Shown here piece after piece: positions 49,460 to 58,268 of a stretch of 64,000 bases of DNA. Positions within the stretch are counted from its first letter, which is position 1. Each line of letters starts with the position of its first letter. Location: the NCBI GenBank assembly GCA_034927815.1, contig JAYFPK010000008.1, positions 310,001-374,000 on the forward strand, written 5' to 3'. This stretch comes from Limiplasma sp034927815 (GTDB taxonomy: Bacteria; Bacillota; Clostridia; Christensenellales; Aristaeellaceae). Below the pieces are notes generated by a model, which worked only from the letters and a program-made list of their open reading frames with translations, was not told where the DNA came from and did no database searches. The position numbers were made by a program, and so were the translations under genes.

Positions 49460-49899
49460 GAATGCTCCAACTCCTTGACGGTAAAATACTGGTCCACACG
49501 GTCCAGGGCCTTGATCAAAACCGCCAGCTCGTCGCCGCTGACCAGGCCCATGACCGCCTCCACCATCTCCCGGTGAAAGGCTTGATGCTTGCGTTGAATT
49601 TCCAATGCCTTCTCCGTAGGCCGCAGATAGATGACCCGCCGGTCCTCCACGCTCCTCTCCCGGAGCAAATACCCCTTGCGCTCCAGGGTGGTTACCGCCA
49701 CGGACAGGGAACCCGGGGTTACGTGAAGCTGCTGGGCAAGGGGGGTCATGCGCGGCTCCCGGGCCTCGCACACCGCCTCGATGACATGGACTTCCCGGAT
49801 GCTCAGGCCGGGAACGCTGAGGGTCCGCTCCTCAATGCGCAGGATGTGGTTGAATAACGTGACCAGCATCTGGTTGAGGGTGGCGCGGGCTGAAAGCAT
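49456..49899 (-). CDS. MarR-family transcriptional regulator (FabT-like)
   Basis: This 147-residue protein has a winged helix-turn-helix (MTPLAQQLHVTPGSLSVAVTTLERKG) and the wing RERSVEDRRVIYLRPTEKA. The ATG at 49899 has AAAGGAGG 6 bases before it, so the in-frame codons upstream are not used. It is co-transcribed with a DegV gene. Palindromes TTTGAAGTTCAAA in its leader match the TTTGA-N3-TCAAA core of FabT sites in streptococci, where FabT with acyl-ACP represses fatty-acid synthesis. It probably represses its own operon. The FabT link is by operator and context, not by overall sequence comparison. Confidence 0.85.
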   Translation of the reverse strand: MLSARATLNQMLVTLFNHILRIEERTLSVPGLSIREVHVIEAVCEAREPRMTPLAQQLHVTPGSLSVAVTTLERKGYLLRERSVEDRRVIYLRPTEKALEIQRKHQAFHREMVEAVMGLVSGDELAVLIKALDRVDQYFTVKELEHS

Positions 49900-49919
49900 G
49901 GCGGCCTCCTTTCGGTTTG

Positions 49920-49975
49920 TTTGAAGTTCAAAGGACATGCCCTCTTTTTTGAACCTCAATTCTTTGAAGTTCAAA
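49920..49975. promoter_or_regulatory. Cluster of FabT-like palindromic operators
   Basis: Two perfect copies of TTTGAA-G-TTCAAA lie at 49920-49932 and 49963-49975. A third, TTGA-ACC-TCAA, lies at 49949-49959. The copy at 49963 covers the expected transcription start of the minus-strand promoter, so binding should block initiation. Confidence 0.8.
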
Positions 49976-49982
49976 CGAACGG

Positions 49983-50011
49983 ATTATAGCACCGGGATTT
50001 TTTCCTGTCAA
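49983..50011 (-). promoter_or_regulatory. Perfect consensus promoter of the MarR-DegV operon
   Basis: On the minus strand TTGACA (50011-50006) and TATAAT (49988-49983) are 17 bases apart, an exact sigma-A consensus. The start site would be near 49976, next to an operator. Confidence 0.92.
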
Positions 50012-50145
50012 GGGGATAAAAGCGCTTTGGCGCCAGCCCTTTATCCCTTGAAAACGCTGCTTTCTTGCAGCAATTTCCAACATAGCAAGGGGTTTTTTCG
50101 TCAACGCTTGGCCTAGACATTTCAAGCGGAAATGAGGCGCAGGGC

Positions 50146-51444
50146 ATGCATCCAAAACACCGGCATCCCAAAGGCGGACGCGTTCGGAAGATCATAGGCA
50201 TTGTATTGAGCGCGTTGGTGGTGCTGGGTTATGTTTCACCGCCGGCAACCTTTCTGCGAGGGCTTCCCGAGACCATGACCCTGGCCCTGGGCCAGGAGGC
50301 CGTGGTGAACGGCGGCTTTCCCCTGTCCATCTCCGTGAAGCAGGGGGACGTACAAGCCCTCAGCTCCATGGACGAAAGTCTGGGAGGTACCCGCCTGAAA
50401 GCGGGAAGCCAGGGCAAGAGCACCGCTACCATCAACCTCTTTGGCCTGCTGCCCCTCAAGGACGTGGAAATTGACGTCCAGGACGAGCTGCGGCTGTACC
50501 CCGGCGGGCAAGCCGTGGGAGTGGCCCTGTACACCCAGGGGGTGCTGGTGGTAGGCACCAGCGACCTTTCCGGCGGCGAGGGCCAGAGCCCGGCCCGGCT
50601 GGCGGGGCTGAAGGCCGGGGATGTGATTACCCGGGTGAACGGGGAAACCCTCCAGGGGACCGCCCAGCTCCAAAACCTGCTCAACGCCTCCGGGGACAAG
50701 CCCTTGCCCCTGACGGTAAAAAGAGGGGATTCCCTTTTGGAGCTTATCCTCTCCCCCCAGCGGGACCGGCAGTCCGGCCTGTACCGCATCGGGGCTTGGG
50801 TGCGGGACAGCACCGCCGGGGTGGGCACCCTCTCCTTTTACGGGCAGGTCCATCAAAAGGGGCAATCCACTCCCCCGGGCATCACCTACGGAGCCCTGGG
50901 GCACGCCATTACGGACAGCGACACCCAGCAAATCCTCACCGTGGACCGGGGGGAAATCCTCCTGGCGGACGTGGTGGACGTGCGCAAGGGGAAGCGGGGC
51001 GTGCCCGGAGAGCTCAAGGGCTCTTTTTTGCGGGAAAACCGGGTGTTGGGGGACATCGTTCTCAACAACCAGTTCGGCATCTACGGCGGCCTCACCGATC
51101 CCCCCAAGCATCCCCTCTACCCCGAGGGCCTTCCCATTGGCCGCAAGGACGGCGTGCACGTGGGCCCCGCCACCATTTTGAGCACCGTGGACGCGGGGGG
51201 CATGAAGGAGTATGCCGTGGAGATCATGGAGGTAAACCGCCAGAGTGCCCCCAGCCCCCGCAGCATGGTCCTCAAGGTTACGGACCCGGAGCTTTTGGAA
51301 AAGACCGGCGGCATCATCCAGGGCATGAGCGGCAGCCCCATCATCCAGGATGGGCGGCTCATCGGCGCGGTTACCCACGTCTATGTCAACGACCCCACCA
51401 TGGGCTACGGCCTGTTCATCGAATGGATGCTCGCGCAGAATTAA
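50146..51444 (+). CDS. spoIVB: SpoIVB peptidase
   Basis: This 432-residue protein is the forespore-made serine protease that crosses to the intermembrane space and triggers pro-sigma-K processing. It has an N-terminal membrane segment (about 15-33), a PDZ domain (about 105-195, with ARLAGLKAGDVITRVNGE), and the S55 catalytic domain with YGALGHAITD (catalytic His) and IQGMSGSPI (catalytic Ser). The length matches the family. GAGG stands before the ATG. It confirms that the organism forms spores by the usual route. Confidence 0.95.
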   Translation: MHPKHRHPKGGRVRKIIGIVLSALVVLGYVSPPATFLRGLPETMTLALGQEAVVNGGFPLSISVKQGDVQALSSMDESLGGTRLKAGSQGKSTATINLFGLLPLKDVEIDVQDELRLYPGGQAVGVALYTQGVLVVGTSDLSGGEGQSPARLAGLKAGDVITRVNGETLQGTAQLQNLLNASGDKPLPLTVKRGDSLLELILSPQRDRQSGLYRIGAWVRDSTAGVGTLSFYGQVHQKGQSTPPGITYGALGHAITDSDTQQILTVDRGEILLADVVDVRKGKRGVPGELKGSFLRENRVLGDIVLNNQFGIYGGLTDPPKHPLYPEGLPIGRKDGVHVGPATILSTVDAGGMKEYAVEIMEVNRQSAPSPRSMVLKVTDPELLEKTGGIIQGMSGSPIIQDGRLIGAVTHVYVNDPTMGYGLFIEWMLAQN

Positions 51445-51452
51445 CCAAACTA

Positions 51453-51479
51453 GGAATAGGGGGCGGCGCCCCCTATTCC
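51453..51479. terminator. Hairpin between spoIVB and the sensor kinase gene
   Basis: GGAATAGGGGGC (51453-51464) pairs perfectly with 51468-51479 around GGC, 8 bases after spoIVB. There is no U-run, so termination efficiency is uncertain. Confidence 0.5.
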
Positions 51480-51599
51480 CATGCCGGGGTATTTCTGTGT
51501 CCGGTCCCTGTTTTGAGCCCGCTTGCCGGGAGCAAAGCAGGGACTTCTCCCTGTGTCCGGGGCGGTTTTCCCAAAGCGGGCTTTCCAGGGCGGGGGGGA

Positions 51600-52970
51600 T
51601 CACGCTTGCGGGGAAGAAGCCACAGCGCCGGGAAGCCAGACGGAAAAGGACGTTCCCACGCCCACTTCGCTTTGTACCTCGATCCTGCCGCCATGCTCCT
51701 GAACGATCCACCGCACGATGGAAAGGCCGAGCCCTGTGCCGCTGCGGTCGCGGGAAGGGTCCACCCGGTAAAAGCGCTCAAAGATGTGGGGCAAGGCTTC
51801 CTTGGGAATTCCCCTCCCGTCGTCCCGGACGGTAATTACGGCCTGCCCGTCCCTCCTGGCCGCCGCGAGCACAACCTCGCCCCCCGGCTTGCCGTATTTC
51901 ACCGCGTTCTCAACCAGGTTGAGCAGCATTTGGGTGATGAGGCTCTGATCCGCCTGGACCGCAAAGCCCTGGGGAATCTCCTGGGCAAAGCGCATATTCC
52001 TTTCCCCCAGCTGCTCCGCCATGGTTTCCGCAATGCTTTCCCCGATGGCGTCCAGGGGTATGGTTTCCATGTGGATGCGGTAGCGTTTTTCCTGCCCCCG
52101 GGTCATGGTGAGGAGCTGGCTGATGATCTTTTGCATCCTCCCGCATTCCAGCAGGACCGTCCCCAGGGATTCCCGCTGGTCCTCCGTCAGGCCGGGCTCG
52201 GCCGCCAGGCCCTCGGCGTAGGCCCGCACCACCGCTACCGGGGTGCGGAGCTCGTGGGATGCGTCCGAGGTGAAGCGCCTCTCCCTGGCAAAGGCGGCTT
52301 CCACATTGGCCAGCATGCGGTTCAGCGTGTCGGTCAGCTCCCCCAGCTCATCCTTGGCCTGCGCCACCGGAATCCGCTCGGACAGGTCCCCCTGGGAGAT
52401 GATCTCCGCGCTATGGATGATTTTGCGGATGGGCCACAGGGAGCCCTTGGCAATGGCAAAGCCCCCGGCCAGGGCAATCAGCGTCATCAGGGGCACGCCC
52501 ACCCAAAAGAGCGTACGCAAAAGGGAAAGCACTTGGTGGGACAGGGCGTAGGAGGCCGCCACCCGCACGCGCAGCGTAAAATGGTCCACCTTCACGGGCT
52601 CGCTGTCCAGCAGCAGCCATTCCCCCGTTTCGCCCTTCACCTTGCGCAGCGCGTTTTCCGCCACGGGCACCTGGTCAAAAACCGTGATATCCTCGCCATA
52701 GGAAGCCAGCTCGCTCCCATTTTCCTCCGTCACAAAAAACATGCTGGTGGAGGATACGGGCACTTCATTTTCAAAGGTCAGCATGCCGTTTTCGTTTTCG
52801 ATCTGCGCGACGACCTGCTTCATGGACAGCCGTACTTCCCGCTCCACAATCCCCTCCAGCACGGAGGCGGTGATGAAATACAGCGCGGCGCAAAACGCGG
52901 CCGCCAGAACAAAGGTCAGCGCGGTCTCCCATCGGGTCATTTTATCCCGCAGCCGCATGGCCTTTTTCAT
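51600..52970 (-). CDS. Sensor histidine kinase
   Basis: This 456-residue protein has two membrane segments (about 17-38 and 165-185) around an extracellular sensor domain, a HAMP region, the phosphoacceptor block SDASHELRTPVAVVRAYAEGL, and an ATPase domain with NLVENAVKYG (N box), DDGRGIP (G1) and GTGLGLSIV (G2). The gene starts in an ATGA overlap with the response-regulator gene. The signal is unknown. The neighbouring plus-strand phosphodiester glycosidase gene could be a target. Confidence 0.94.
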   Translation of the reverse strand: MKKAMRLRDKMTRWETALTFVLAAAFCAALYFITASVLEGIVEREVRLSMKQVVAQIENENGMLTFENEVPVSSTSMFFVTEENGSELASYGEDITVFDQVPVAENALRKVKGETGEWLLLDSEPVKVDHFTLRVRVAASYALSHQVLSLLRTLFWVGVPLMTLIALAGGFAIAKGSLWPIRKIIHSAEIISQGDLSERIPVAQAKDELGELTDTLNRMLANVEAAFARERRFTSDASHELRTPVAVVRAYAEGLAAEPGLTEDQRESLGTVLLECGRMQKIISQLLTMTRGQEKRYRIHMETIPLDAIGESIAETMAEQLGERNMRFAQEIPQGFAVQADQSLITQMLLNLVENAVKYGKPGGEVVLAAARRDGQAVITVRDDGRGIPKEALPHIFERFYRVDPSRDRSGTGLGLSIVRWIVQEHGGRIEVQSEVGVGTSFSVWLPGAVASSPQA

Positions 52971-53647
52971 TCGTCCGCCTCCGCTTTGAGCACGTAGCCC
53001 ATTCCCCGCACCGTATGGAGGAGCTTTACCGGCTCCTCCTTATCAATCTTCCCCCGCAGGTAGCGCACGTACACATCCACCAGGTTGGTTTCAAAGCTGT
53101 ATTCATAGTTCCACACGTGGTCGCCGATCTGGCCCCGGGTCAGCACATGCCCGGCATTGCGCATAAAGTATTCCAGCAGGGCATATTCCTTGGCGGTCAG
53201 GTTCACCGTCCGCTCCCCCCGGGTGACTACGCGCGCCGCCGTGTCCATCACCAAATCCCCTACTGTCAAAACAGGGGAGCGGTTCTGGGCGTGTTTGCGC
53301 AGCAGGGCCCGGATCCGCGCCAGCAGCTCGTCAAAGGCAAAGGGCTTGGTCAGGTAATCGTCCGCCCCCAGGTCCAGCCCGGCCACCCGGTCCGCCACGG
53401 CGTCCTTGGCGGTCAGCAGCAAAATGCCGCTTTCACAGCGTGCGCCGCGCAATTGGCGCAGGATTTCCAGCCCGCTGACCCCCGGCAGCATGATATCCAG
53501 GATGATCCCGTCATAGGTCATGGCGGTGGCGTAGTCCAAGCCGTCGGTCCCGGTTTCGCAGGCGTCCACCGCGTACCCCTGGGCCTGGAGGCGCTTTACC
53601 AGGATTGCGCGCAGCGCGTCGTCGTCCTCCACGATCAAAAGCCGCAT
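52967..53647 (-). CDS. OmpR-family response regulator
   Basis: This 226-residue protein has a receiver domain with the acidic triad (IVEDDDA), phosphoacceptor Asp51 in ILDIMLPG, Thr and Lys in LTAKD and LTKPF, and a C-terminal winged helix with YALLEYFMRNAGHVLTRGQI and VDVYVRYLRGKID. It binds DNA when phosphorylated by the adjacent kinase. Confidence 0.95.
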   Translation of the reverse strand: MRLLIVEDDDALRAILVKRLQAQGYAVDACETGTDGLDYATAMTYDGIILDIMLPGVSGLEILRQLRGARCESGILLLTAKDAVADRVAGLDLGADDYLTKPFAFDELLARIRALLRKHAQNRSPVLTVGDLVMDTAARVVTRGERTVNLTAKEYALLEYFMRNAGHVLTRGQIGDHVWNYEYSFETNLVDVYVRYLRGKIDKEEPVKLLHTVRGMGYVLKAEADE

Positions 53648-53680
53648 GGGACGCCTCCTTTCGCCTTTCCTTCCCCCTTG

Positions 53681-53689
53681 ATGATAGCA
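53681..53689 (-). promoter_or_regulatory. Candidate extended -10 promoter of the two-component operon
   Basis: On the minus strand TGCTATCAT provides a TGn-extended -10 (TATCAT at 53686-53681), 34 bases before the response-regulator start. No clear -35 is present. Confidence 0.45.
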
Positions 53690-54057
53690 TACTTTGATGA
53701 AAAACAGATGAGAAAAGGTTTCTTTTCCAGGGTGGGAGTATCTGATTTTGGGTTGCCGTTGGGAAGAAGGGTGAAGGTTGGGCGGAATGCAGGGATTTCC
53801 GCCCCATGCTCCGGGGGCTTTCCCTTGGATCAGGAAACGAATGCGTCAGGGGGCCGGGGAAGTACCGTCCAAGATCGTTGCCGCGGCTTGGGAATGATGG
53901 CAAGCCTGCTTTGGAACCTGTCCATACGTGAGAGAGGCTTCCCTCTTGACGCCCCAAAGAGCGCGCGGCGCTCTCCCTTTTCATCTTCTTCTCATGTTGC
54001 GCTGGTATGGTTAGCGTATCCCCCAGGCGGGGCAATCCACAAGCGGAGGAACAGCCG
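53690..54057. other. Intergenic stretch without a recognised gene
   Basis: This lies between the divergent response-regulator and glycosidase genes. Open frames here lack ribosome sites and codon character. A TGG-TATGGT near 54003-54011 might be a weak plus-strand -10. Nothing else stands out. Confidence 0.5.
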
Positions 54058-54900
54058 ATGAAACGGAAATGGCTCAACATGGGATTTTCTCTTCTTCTTA
54101 CCTTTTGTTTGGCGGGCCGGGGCGCTTTGGCCGGGGCGGCGCAGTGGCAGCCGCCCTGTACGACGGAGCCCTACGACTATGCATACCAGGATGATGTCCG
54201 CTGGATTACCGTCAACCGGATCAGCGGGAAGGACGTTACCTATTTTGTGGCGGACGTACAGCTGGCGGATATTTCCGGATTTCAAACGGCGCTCAGCGGC
54301 GGCCGGCCCTTTGGAAGCCTGGAGCCCCTCTCCGAGATGGCCGCCCGGCAGCGGGCGATTCTGGCTGTAAACGGGGATGACTACGGCGTCCATTCCTATG
54401 GCACCATCATCCGCAACGGCGAGTTGATCCGCGCCCATGGCACCACCCGCAACATGCTCATCGTGGACAAGGAAGGCAACATGTCCGTGAAGGTGGACCG
54501 CAAGGGCGAAAAGCCGGAGGCCTTTAGCAAGGAGCTCCTTGCCCAGGGCGTTTGGCAGACCTTTGAGTTCGGCCCGGAGCTGGTGCGCCAGGGCCAGGAG
54601 GCGGAGTTCAGCAAAGCCTTTGACGTGATCTCCACCAGGGATTCCCGCCGGGAGCCCCGCACCGCCATCGGGCAGATCGGCCCGCTGCACTACATCCTCA
54701 TCGTGGCGGACGGGCGGCAGGAGGGCTATTCCAAGGGCATGACCCTCCCGGAGCTCCGGCAGCTGTTTGTGGCCTACGGCGCACAGACCGCCATGAACCT
54801 GGATGGGGGCGGTTCCACGGAGTTGTGGTTTCAGGGGGAGATTCTGAACCGGCCCTCCGCAGGGGAGGAGCGCTACGTTTCGGACATGATTTTCTTTTAG
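54058..54900 (+). CDS. Exported phosphodiester glycosidase (NAGPA domain) family protein
   Basis: This 280-residue protein has a signal peptide (about residues 1-25) and the NAGPA/DUF2233 fold, named after the human enzyme that removes GlcNAc from mannose-6-phosphate diesters. Markers are AILAVNGDDYG in the middle, RTAIGQIGPLHYILIVADGRQ and the C-terminal AMNLDGGGSTELWF. Bacterial relatives hydrolyse phosphodiester-linked sugars, probably wall polymers. GGAGG stands before the ATG at 54058. It starts a two-gene unit with a small membrane protein. Confidence 0.88.
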   Translation: MKRKWLNMGFSLLLTFCLAGRGALAGAAQWQPPCTTEPYDYAYQDDVRWITVNRISGKDVTYFVADVQLADISGFQTALSGGRPFGSLEPLSEMAARQRAILAVNGDDYGVHSYGTIIRNGELIRAHGTTRNMLIVDKEGNMSVKVDRKGEKPEAFSKELLAQGVWQTFEFGPELVRQGQEAEFSKAFDVISTRDSRREPRTAIGQIGPLHYILIVADGRQEGYSKGMTLPELRQLFVAYGAQTAMNLDGGGSTELWFQGEILNRPSAGEERYVSDMIFF

Positions 54901-54917
54901 GAAAGGACGGAAAAACT

Positions 54918-55175
54918 ATGCTTGGCAAAGCGCTGCGGGGAGGCCTGGCCGGCTTTACGGCTGGGATCGCCTTGGAGTATCTTGCGGCCATCGCCGTGTC
55001 CTGGGCCCTGAACCTGGGGTACTTCATGCCCTGCCTTGCCTCCTTGCCCGAACGGGTGGGGGGCGAGATAAACGCCGTCCTTCTCCAGACCATGCTATGC
55101 GGCCTGGCCGGAGCGGCCATCGGGGTTGGGGCCGCGCTTTTCACAAGGGGCAAAGGAAAAGCCCCCCGGCGCTAG
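54918..55175 (+). CDS. Small membrane protein of unknown function
   Basis: This 85-residue protein has two Gly/Ala-rich hydrophobic segments (about 8-34 and 58-78) and a basic C-terminus, so it is probably a membrane hairpin. The start codon follows AAAGGA and lies 17 bases after the glycosidase stop. No family was recognised. Confidence 0.65.
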   Translation: MLGKALRGGLAGFTAGIALEYLAAIAVSWALNLGYFMPCLASLPERVGGEINAVLLQTMLCGLAGAAIGVGAALFTRGKGKAPRR

Positions 55176-55196
55176 CGGACAGCGCGCCGGGGGCTT
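55159..55196 (+). terminator. Terminator of the glycosidase operon
   Basis: AAGCCCCCCGGCGC (55159-55172) pairs with GCGCCGGGGGCTT (55184-55196), with one extra C in the left arm. It overlaps the end of the small membrane protein gene. Confidence 0.65.
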
Positions 55197-55208
55197 GGGG
55201 ACAAGGGC

Positions 55209-55261
55209 AACGGGGGCTTCCCCCATGCGCGTCCTGTACGCGCGTGAGGGAAGCCCCCGTT
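55209..55261. terminator. Large compound hairpin between convergent operons
   Basis: AACGGGGGCTTCCC (55209-55222) pairs perfectly with 55248-55261; the 25-base interior holds a second stem, GCGCG with CGCGC. It can serve the minus-strand export operon and the plus-strand operon. Confidence 0.7.
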
Positions 55262-55274
55262 CCCTGATTCCCGG

Positions 55275-56342
55275 CTATTTCTCCACGGTGGCGTGCATCC
55301 CGATCAGCACGCCCTGGGGAGCCTCGAAATCAAAATACACCGTGTACTTGCTGGTATCCTCCTGTGAGCCCAAGGGCGAAACGGAGGCCACCGTGGCCTG
55401 GATGGGGCCCAGGCCCAGTTCCTCAAAGCGGACCTGCACCGCCTCCCCCGGAGCCAGCCGGGCCACGTCCCCCTCCTCCACCTGGCCCATGAGCTGGTAG
55501 AGGCCCGCCGGATAGGCGGTGAGGAGCGCCTGGTCCTTCTGCACGGAAGCGCCCTGGGTCACATGGAGCTGTTTGACGATCAAATCCGCCGGGGCCGTCA
55601 GGCGGGTGGCGTCCTCCTTGCCCCGCAGGCCCGCCTCCAGCGCGTCGGGCACGTAGGTGAACAGCAACTCCCCGGCCTGTACCGCGTCTCCGGGCTTTAC
55701 CTCCATGGAGAGGATGGTGCCGCCGGCGCTGACCAAGGCGGGGGGCACCACGCTCAGCTCCGCCCGGGCCAGCCGGGACTTGTCCTCGTAGGTAGACTCC
55801 CGGTAAATCTTCACGTCCTCGGTATACACCAAATCCCCGCCCAGCACCGCCACGGTGATGTTGCGGCCGCTTACGCTGGTGATGATGCCCTCGGCAAAGT
55901 GCTTTTCGTTGGCGGAGCGCAGGTAGACCCGGGTGCCCACATAGGGGTTGCGGTTGGTGGCGGAGTTGTAGCCGGTGTACACGTTGGCGTGGATTTCATA
56001 GCGGTCCTGATGCTCGATAGCCAGAACCGAGCCAAAGCGCTCCACAGCGCCGTCGGCGCTGTCCCCGGCCTGGGCGTATACCGCGGCCACGGTGCCGTTC
56101 ACCTGGGCATATACGCTTTTGGGCTGAACCTCCAGCAAAAGGGCGCCCGCGGAGACCGCGTCCCCCTCCCGGAGGGTAAAGGGCAGCAACTCGCCGCTGA
56201 CAGGGGCCTTCAAAGCCCATTCCTCCCTGGCGACGACCCGGGCGCTGACGATCAAATCATTCCCCAGGGTTTCCGCCGGGGCGGACAAGGGCAAAACCAG
56301 CGCAAGGCCAAGGGCCATGAGCCCGGACAGGATTTTTTTCAT
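55275..56342 (-). CDS. Secreted lipoyl-type adaptor protein (HlyD/RND-adaptor-like)
   Basis: This 355-residue protein has a cleavable signal peptide (residues 1-23) and no membrane anchor. A lipoyl-like half (LKAPVSGELLPFTLREGDAV) appears near residues 44-63 and a second half near 260-285 (LTAPADLIVKQLHVTQGASV), with beta-barrel strands between and after. It is paralogous in layout to the product of the gene at 63139. It lies last in an operon with a MacB-like permease, its ATPase and another adaptor, so it probably forms part of the export channel outside the membrane. Confidence 0.78.
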   Translation of the reverse strand: MKKILSGLMALGLALVLPLSAPAETLGNDLIVSARVVAREEWALKAPVSGELLPFTLREGDAVSAGALLLEVQPKSVYAQVNGTVAAVYAQAGDSADGAVERFGSVLAIEHQDRYEIHANVYTGYNSATNRNPYVGTRVYLRSANEKHFAEGIITSVSGRNITVAVLGGDLVYTEDVKIYRESTYEDKSRLARAELSVVPPALVSAGGTILSMEVKPGDAVQAGELLFTYVPDALEAGLRGKEDATRLTAPADLIVKQLHVTQGASVQKDQALLTAYPAGLYQLMGQVEEGDVARLAPGEAVQVRFEELGLGPIQATVASVSPLGSQEDTSKYTVYFDFEAPQGVLIGMHATVEK

Positions 56343-56364
56343 AAGGGATTCCTCCTTTGATATC

Positions 56365-57555
56365 CTAGTTGCTCCGCAGCGCGTCGATGGGATTCAGGTT
56401 GCTGGCCTTGCGGGCGGGGGCCCAGCCGAAGATTACCCCCACCGCCAGGGAGAAGCCCACCCCCAGGGCGATGGCCGAGGGAGAGAGCACAAAGGCGATG
56501 TTCATCAGGTTCGCCAGGAGCATGCTGATGCCCACCCCCAAAATCATTCCAATGGCTCCGCCAAAGAGGGAGAGCAAGATGCTTTCAAAGAGAAACTGAA
56601 CCTGAATGCTCCGGGGCCGCGCTCCCAGGGCTTTGCGCAGGCCGATTTCGCTGGTGCGCTCGGTGACGCTCACCAGCATCATGTTCATGATGCCGATGCC
56701 CCCCACCAGCAGCGCGATGCTGGCAATGCCCGTCAAAAGGCTGGTCATGAGGCCCATCATGGTGTTCATCACATCCAGCAGGCTTTCCATGTTGATGACC
56801 CGGTAGCTGTTGTCCTTGTAGTTGAAGGCCCTCTCCAGGACCCCCTCCAGCTCCTCCACGGTGTCGCTGGTCCTGTCGCTGTCCGCCAGATACACGTCCA
56901 GGGTGTTGATGTCCCGCAGGCCCAATAGGCGCATGTAGGTGGTATAGGGGAGGATGATCTTGCCGTCGTCCCCGCCGCCGTTTAGCTGCGCCATCACATT
57001 GGTGTCGCTGTTGCCCGCCAGCAGCCCCACGATGGTAAAGCGCACGCCGTTCACCAACAGCTCCTTCTCCAGCGGGTCCTCCCCGGAGAACAGGGCCGCG
57101 GCCAGGTTTTGGTCTATGATGCAGACCCGGCTTTTCAGCTCCTGGTCAATGGGAAGGATGGGGCGGCCCCGCCCAATGGAATCCGATTCCCGGCGAAAAT
57201 GGGCAAAGCCCTTGCCCTCGATGGCCACGTCCTCCTGCACAACGCCGCCCCGCACCACGCTTAGGGTGGTGGACAGGCTGGGGGAAATGCCGGATACGTT
57301 GTCCAGGGCCTGGATGCCCTCCAGGTCCGTTCCCGAAAGGCCGCCCTTCAGCGGCGTTCCCGTGGCGGACACCGTGACCATCCCCGTGCCCAGGCTTTCA
57401 AACTGGGTGGTCATTTCGTTTTGAGCGCTCTGCATCACGGTGATGAGGGCGATAATCGCCATGACCCCGATGATGATCCCCAAAATCGTAAGAAAGGAGC
57501 GCATTTTGTTGCCCAAAATGTTGGCGATGGACATGCGCAAGCTTTCCCTAATCAT
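56365..57555 (-). CDS. MacB/FtsX-like ABC permease
   Basis: This 396-residue protein has one N-terminal membrane segment (about 18-42), a large extracellular domain (MacB_PCD), and three C-terminal segments of the FtsX domain with VGGIGIMNMMLVSVTERTSEIG, the family signature near residues 290-312. Members couple ATP use to movement of substrates already outside the inner membrane. It overlaps the ATPase gene by 8 bases. The operon context with two adaptors suggests export of a peptide, antibiotic or lipid. Confidence 0.92.
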   Translation of the reverse strand: MIRESLRMSIANILGNKMRSFLTILGIIIGVMAIIALITVMQSAQNEMTTQFESLGTGMVTVSATGTPLKGGLSGTDLEGIQALDNVSGISPSLSTTLSVVRGGVVQEDVAIEGKGFAHFRRESDSIGRGRPILPIDQELKSRVCIIDQNLAAALFSGEDPLEKELLVNGVRFTIVGLLAGNSDTNVMAQLNGGGDDGKIILPYTTYMRLLGLRDINTLDVYLADSDRTSDTVEELEGVLERAFNYKDNSYRVINMESLLDVMNTMMGLMTSLLTGIASIALLVGGIGIMNMMLVSVTERTSEIGLRKALGARPRSIQVQFLFESILLSLFGGAIGMILGVGISMLLANLMNIAFVLSPSAIALGVGFSLAVGVIFGWAPARKASNLNPIDALRSN

Positions 57556-58255
57556 CCTCCATCCCCCCTTCGCTAAGCCTTCCGTCCAGAATCTTCACGA
57601 TCCGGGAGGCGTTTTGGGCGATGCCCCTGTCGTGGGTGATCATGATGATGGTATGGCCCTCGGCGTGAAGCTCCCGGAACAAGGCCATGACCTGCTTGCC
57701 CGTGGCCTGGTCCAAAGCGCCGGTGGGTTCATCCGCCAGCAAAATGGTGGGATGGGTGGCCAGGGCCCGGGCGATGGCCACCCGCTGCTGCTGGCCTCCG
57801 GAGAGCTGGTTGGGAAGGTGGTAGAGCTTTTGCTCCAGGCCCACCCGGACCAGCATCTCCTCCGCCCGCTGGCGGCGCTTGTGCTGGGGCATCCCGGAAT
57901 AGATCAGGGGCAGCTCCACGTTGCTCAAGGCGTTTTGCCTGGGCAGAAGCTGGAAGGACTGGAATACAAAGCCGATCTCCTTGTTGCGGATAGCGGCCAG
58001 CTCGTTGGGCTCCAGGTCCTGGATGCGGCGGCCGTGAAGGATGTACTCCCCGCTGGTGGGAGTATCCAGGCAGCCGATGATGTTCATCAGCGTGCTTTTT
58101 CCGGAGCCGCTGGGGCCCAGGACGCTGATAAACTCGCCTTCCTGAATGGACAGATGGACGTTTCGCAGTACGCTCTGCCATTCGTCCCCCATCCAGTAGG
58201 CCTTGCAGATGTCCGTCATTTCAAAGAACGGGCGCTGGGAGGTTGTTTCTCGCAT
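57548..58255 (-). CDS. MacB-type ABC ATPase
   Basis: This 235-residue protein has Walker A GPSGSGKST, the Q-loop FVFQSFQLL, the signature LSGGQQQRVAIARAL and Walker B LLADEPTGALD. The sequence is typical of the LolD/MacB/YtrE group. The ATG at 58255 is preferred to an in-frame ATG 45 bases upstream inside the adaptor gene because GGGAGAG lies 8 bases before it. It powers the permease encoded next. Confidence 0.94.
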   Translation of the reverse strand: MRETTSQRPFFEMTDICKAYWMGDEWQSVLRNVHLSIQEGEFISVLGPSGSGKSTLMNIIGCLDTPTSGEYILHGRRIQDLEPNELAAIRNKEIGFVFQSFQLLPRQNALSNVELPLIYSGMPQHKRRQRAEEMLVRVGLEQKLYHLPNQLSGGQQQRVAIARALATHPTILLADEPTGALDQATGKQVMALFRELHAEGHTIIMITHDRGIAQNASRIVKILDGRLSEGGMEDD

Positions 58256-58268
58256 CTTTTCTCTCCCG

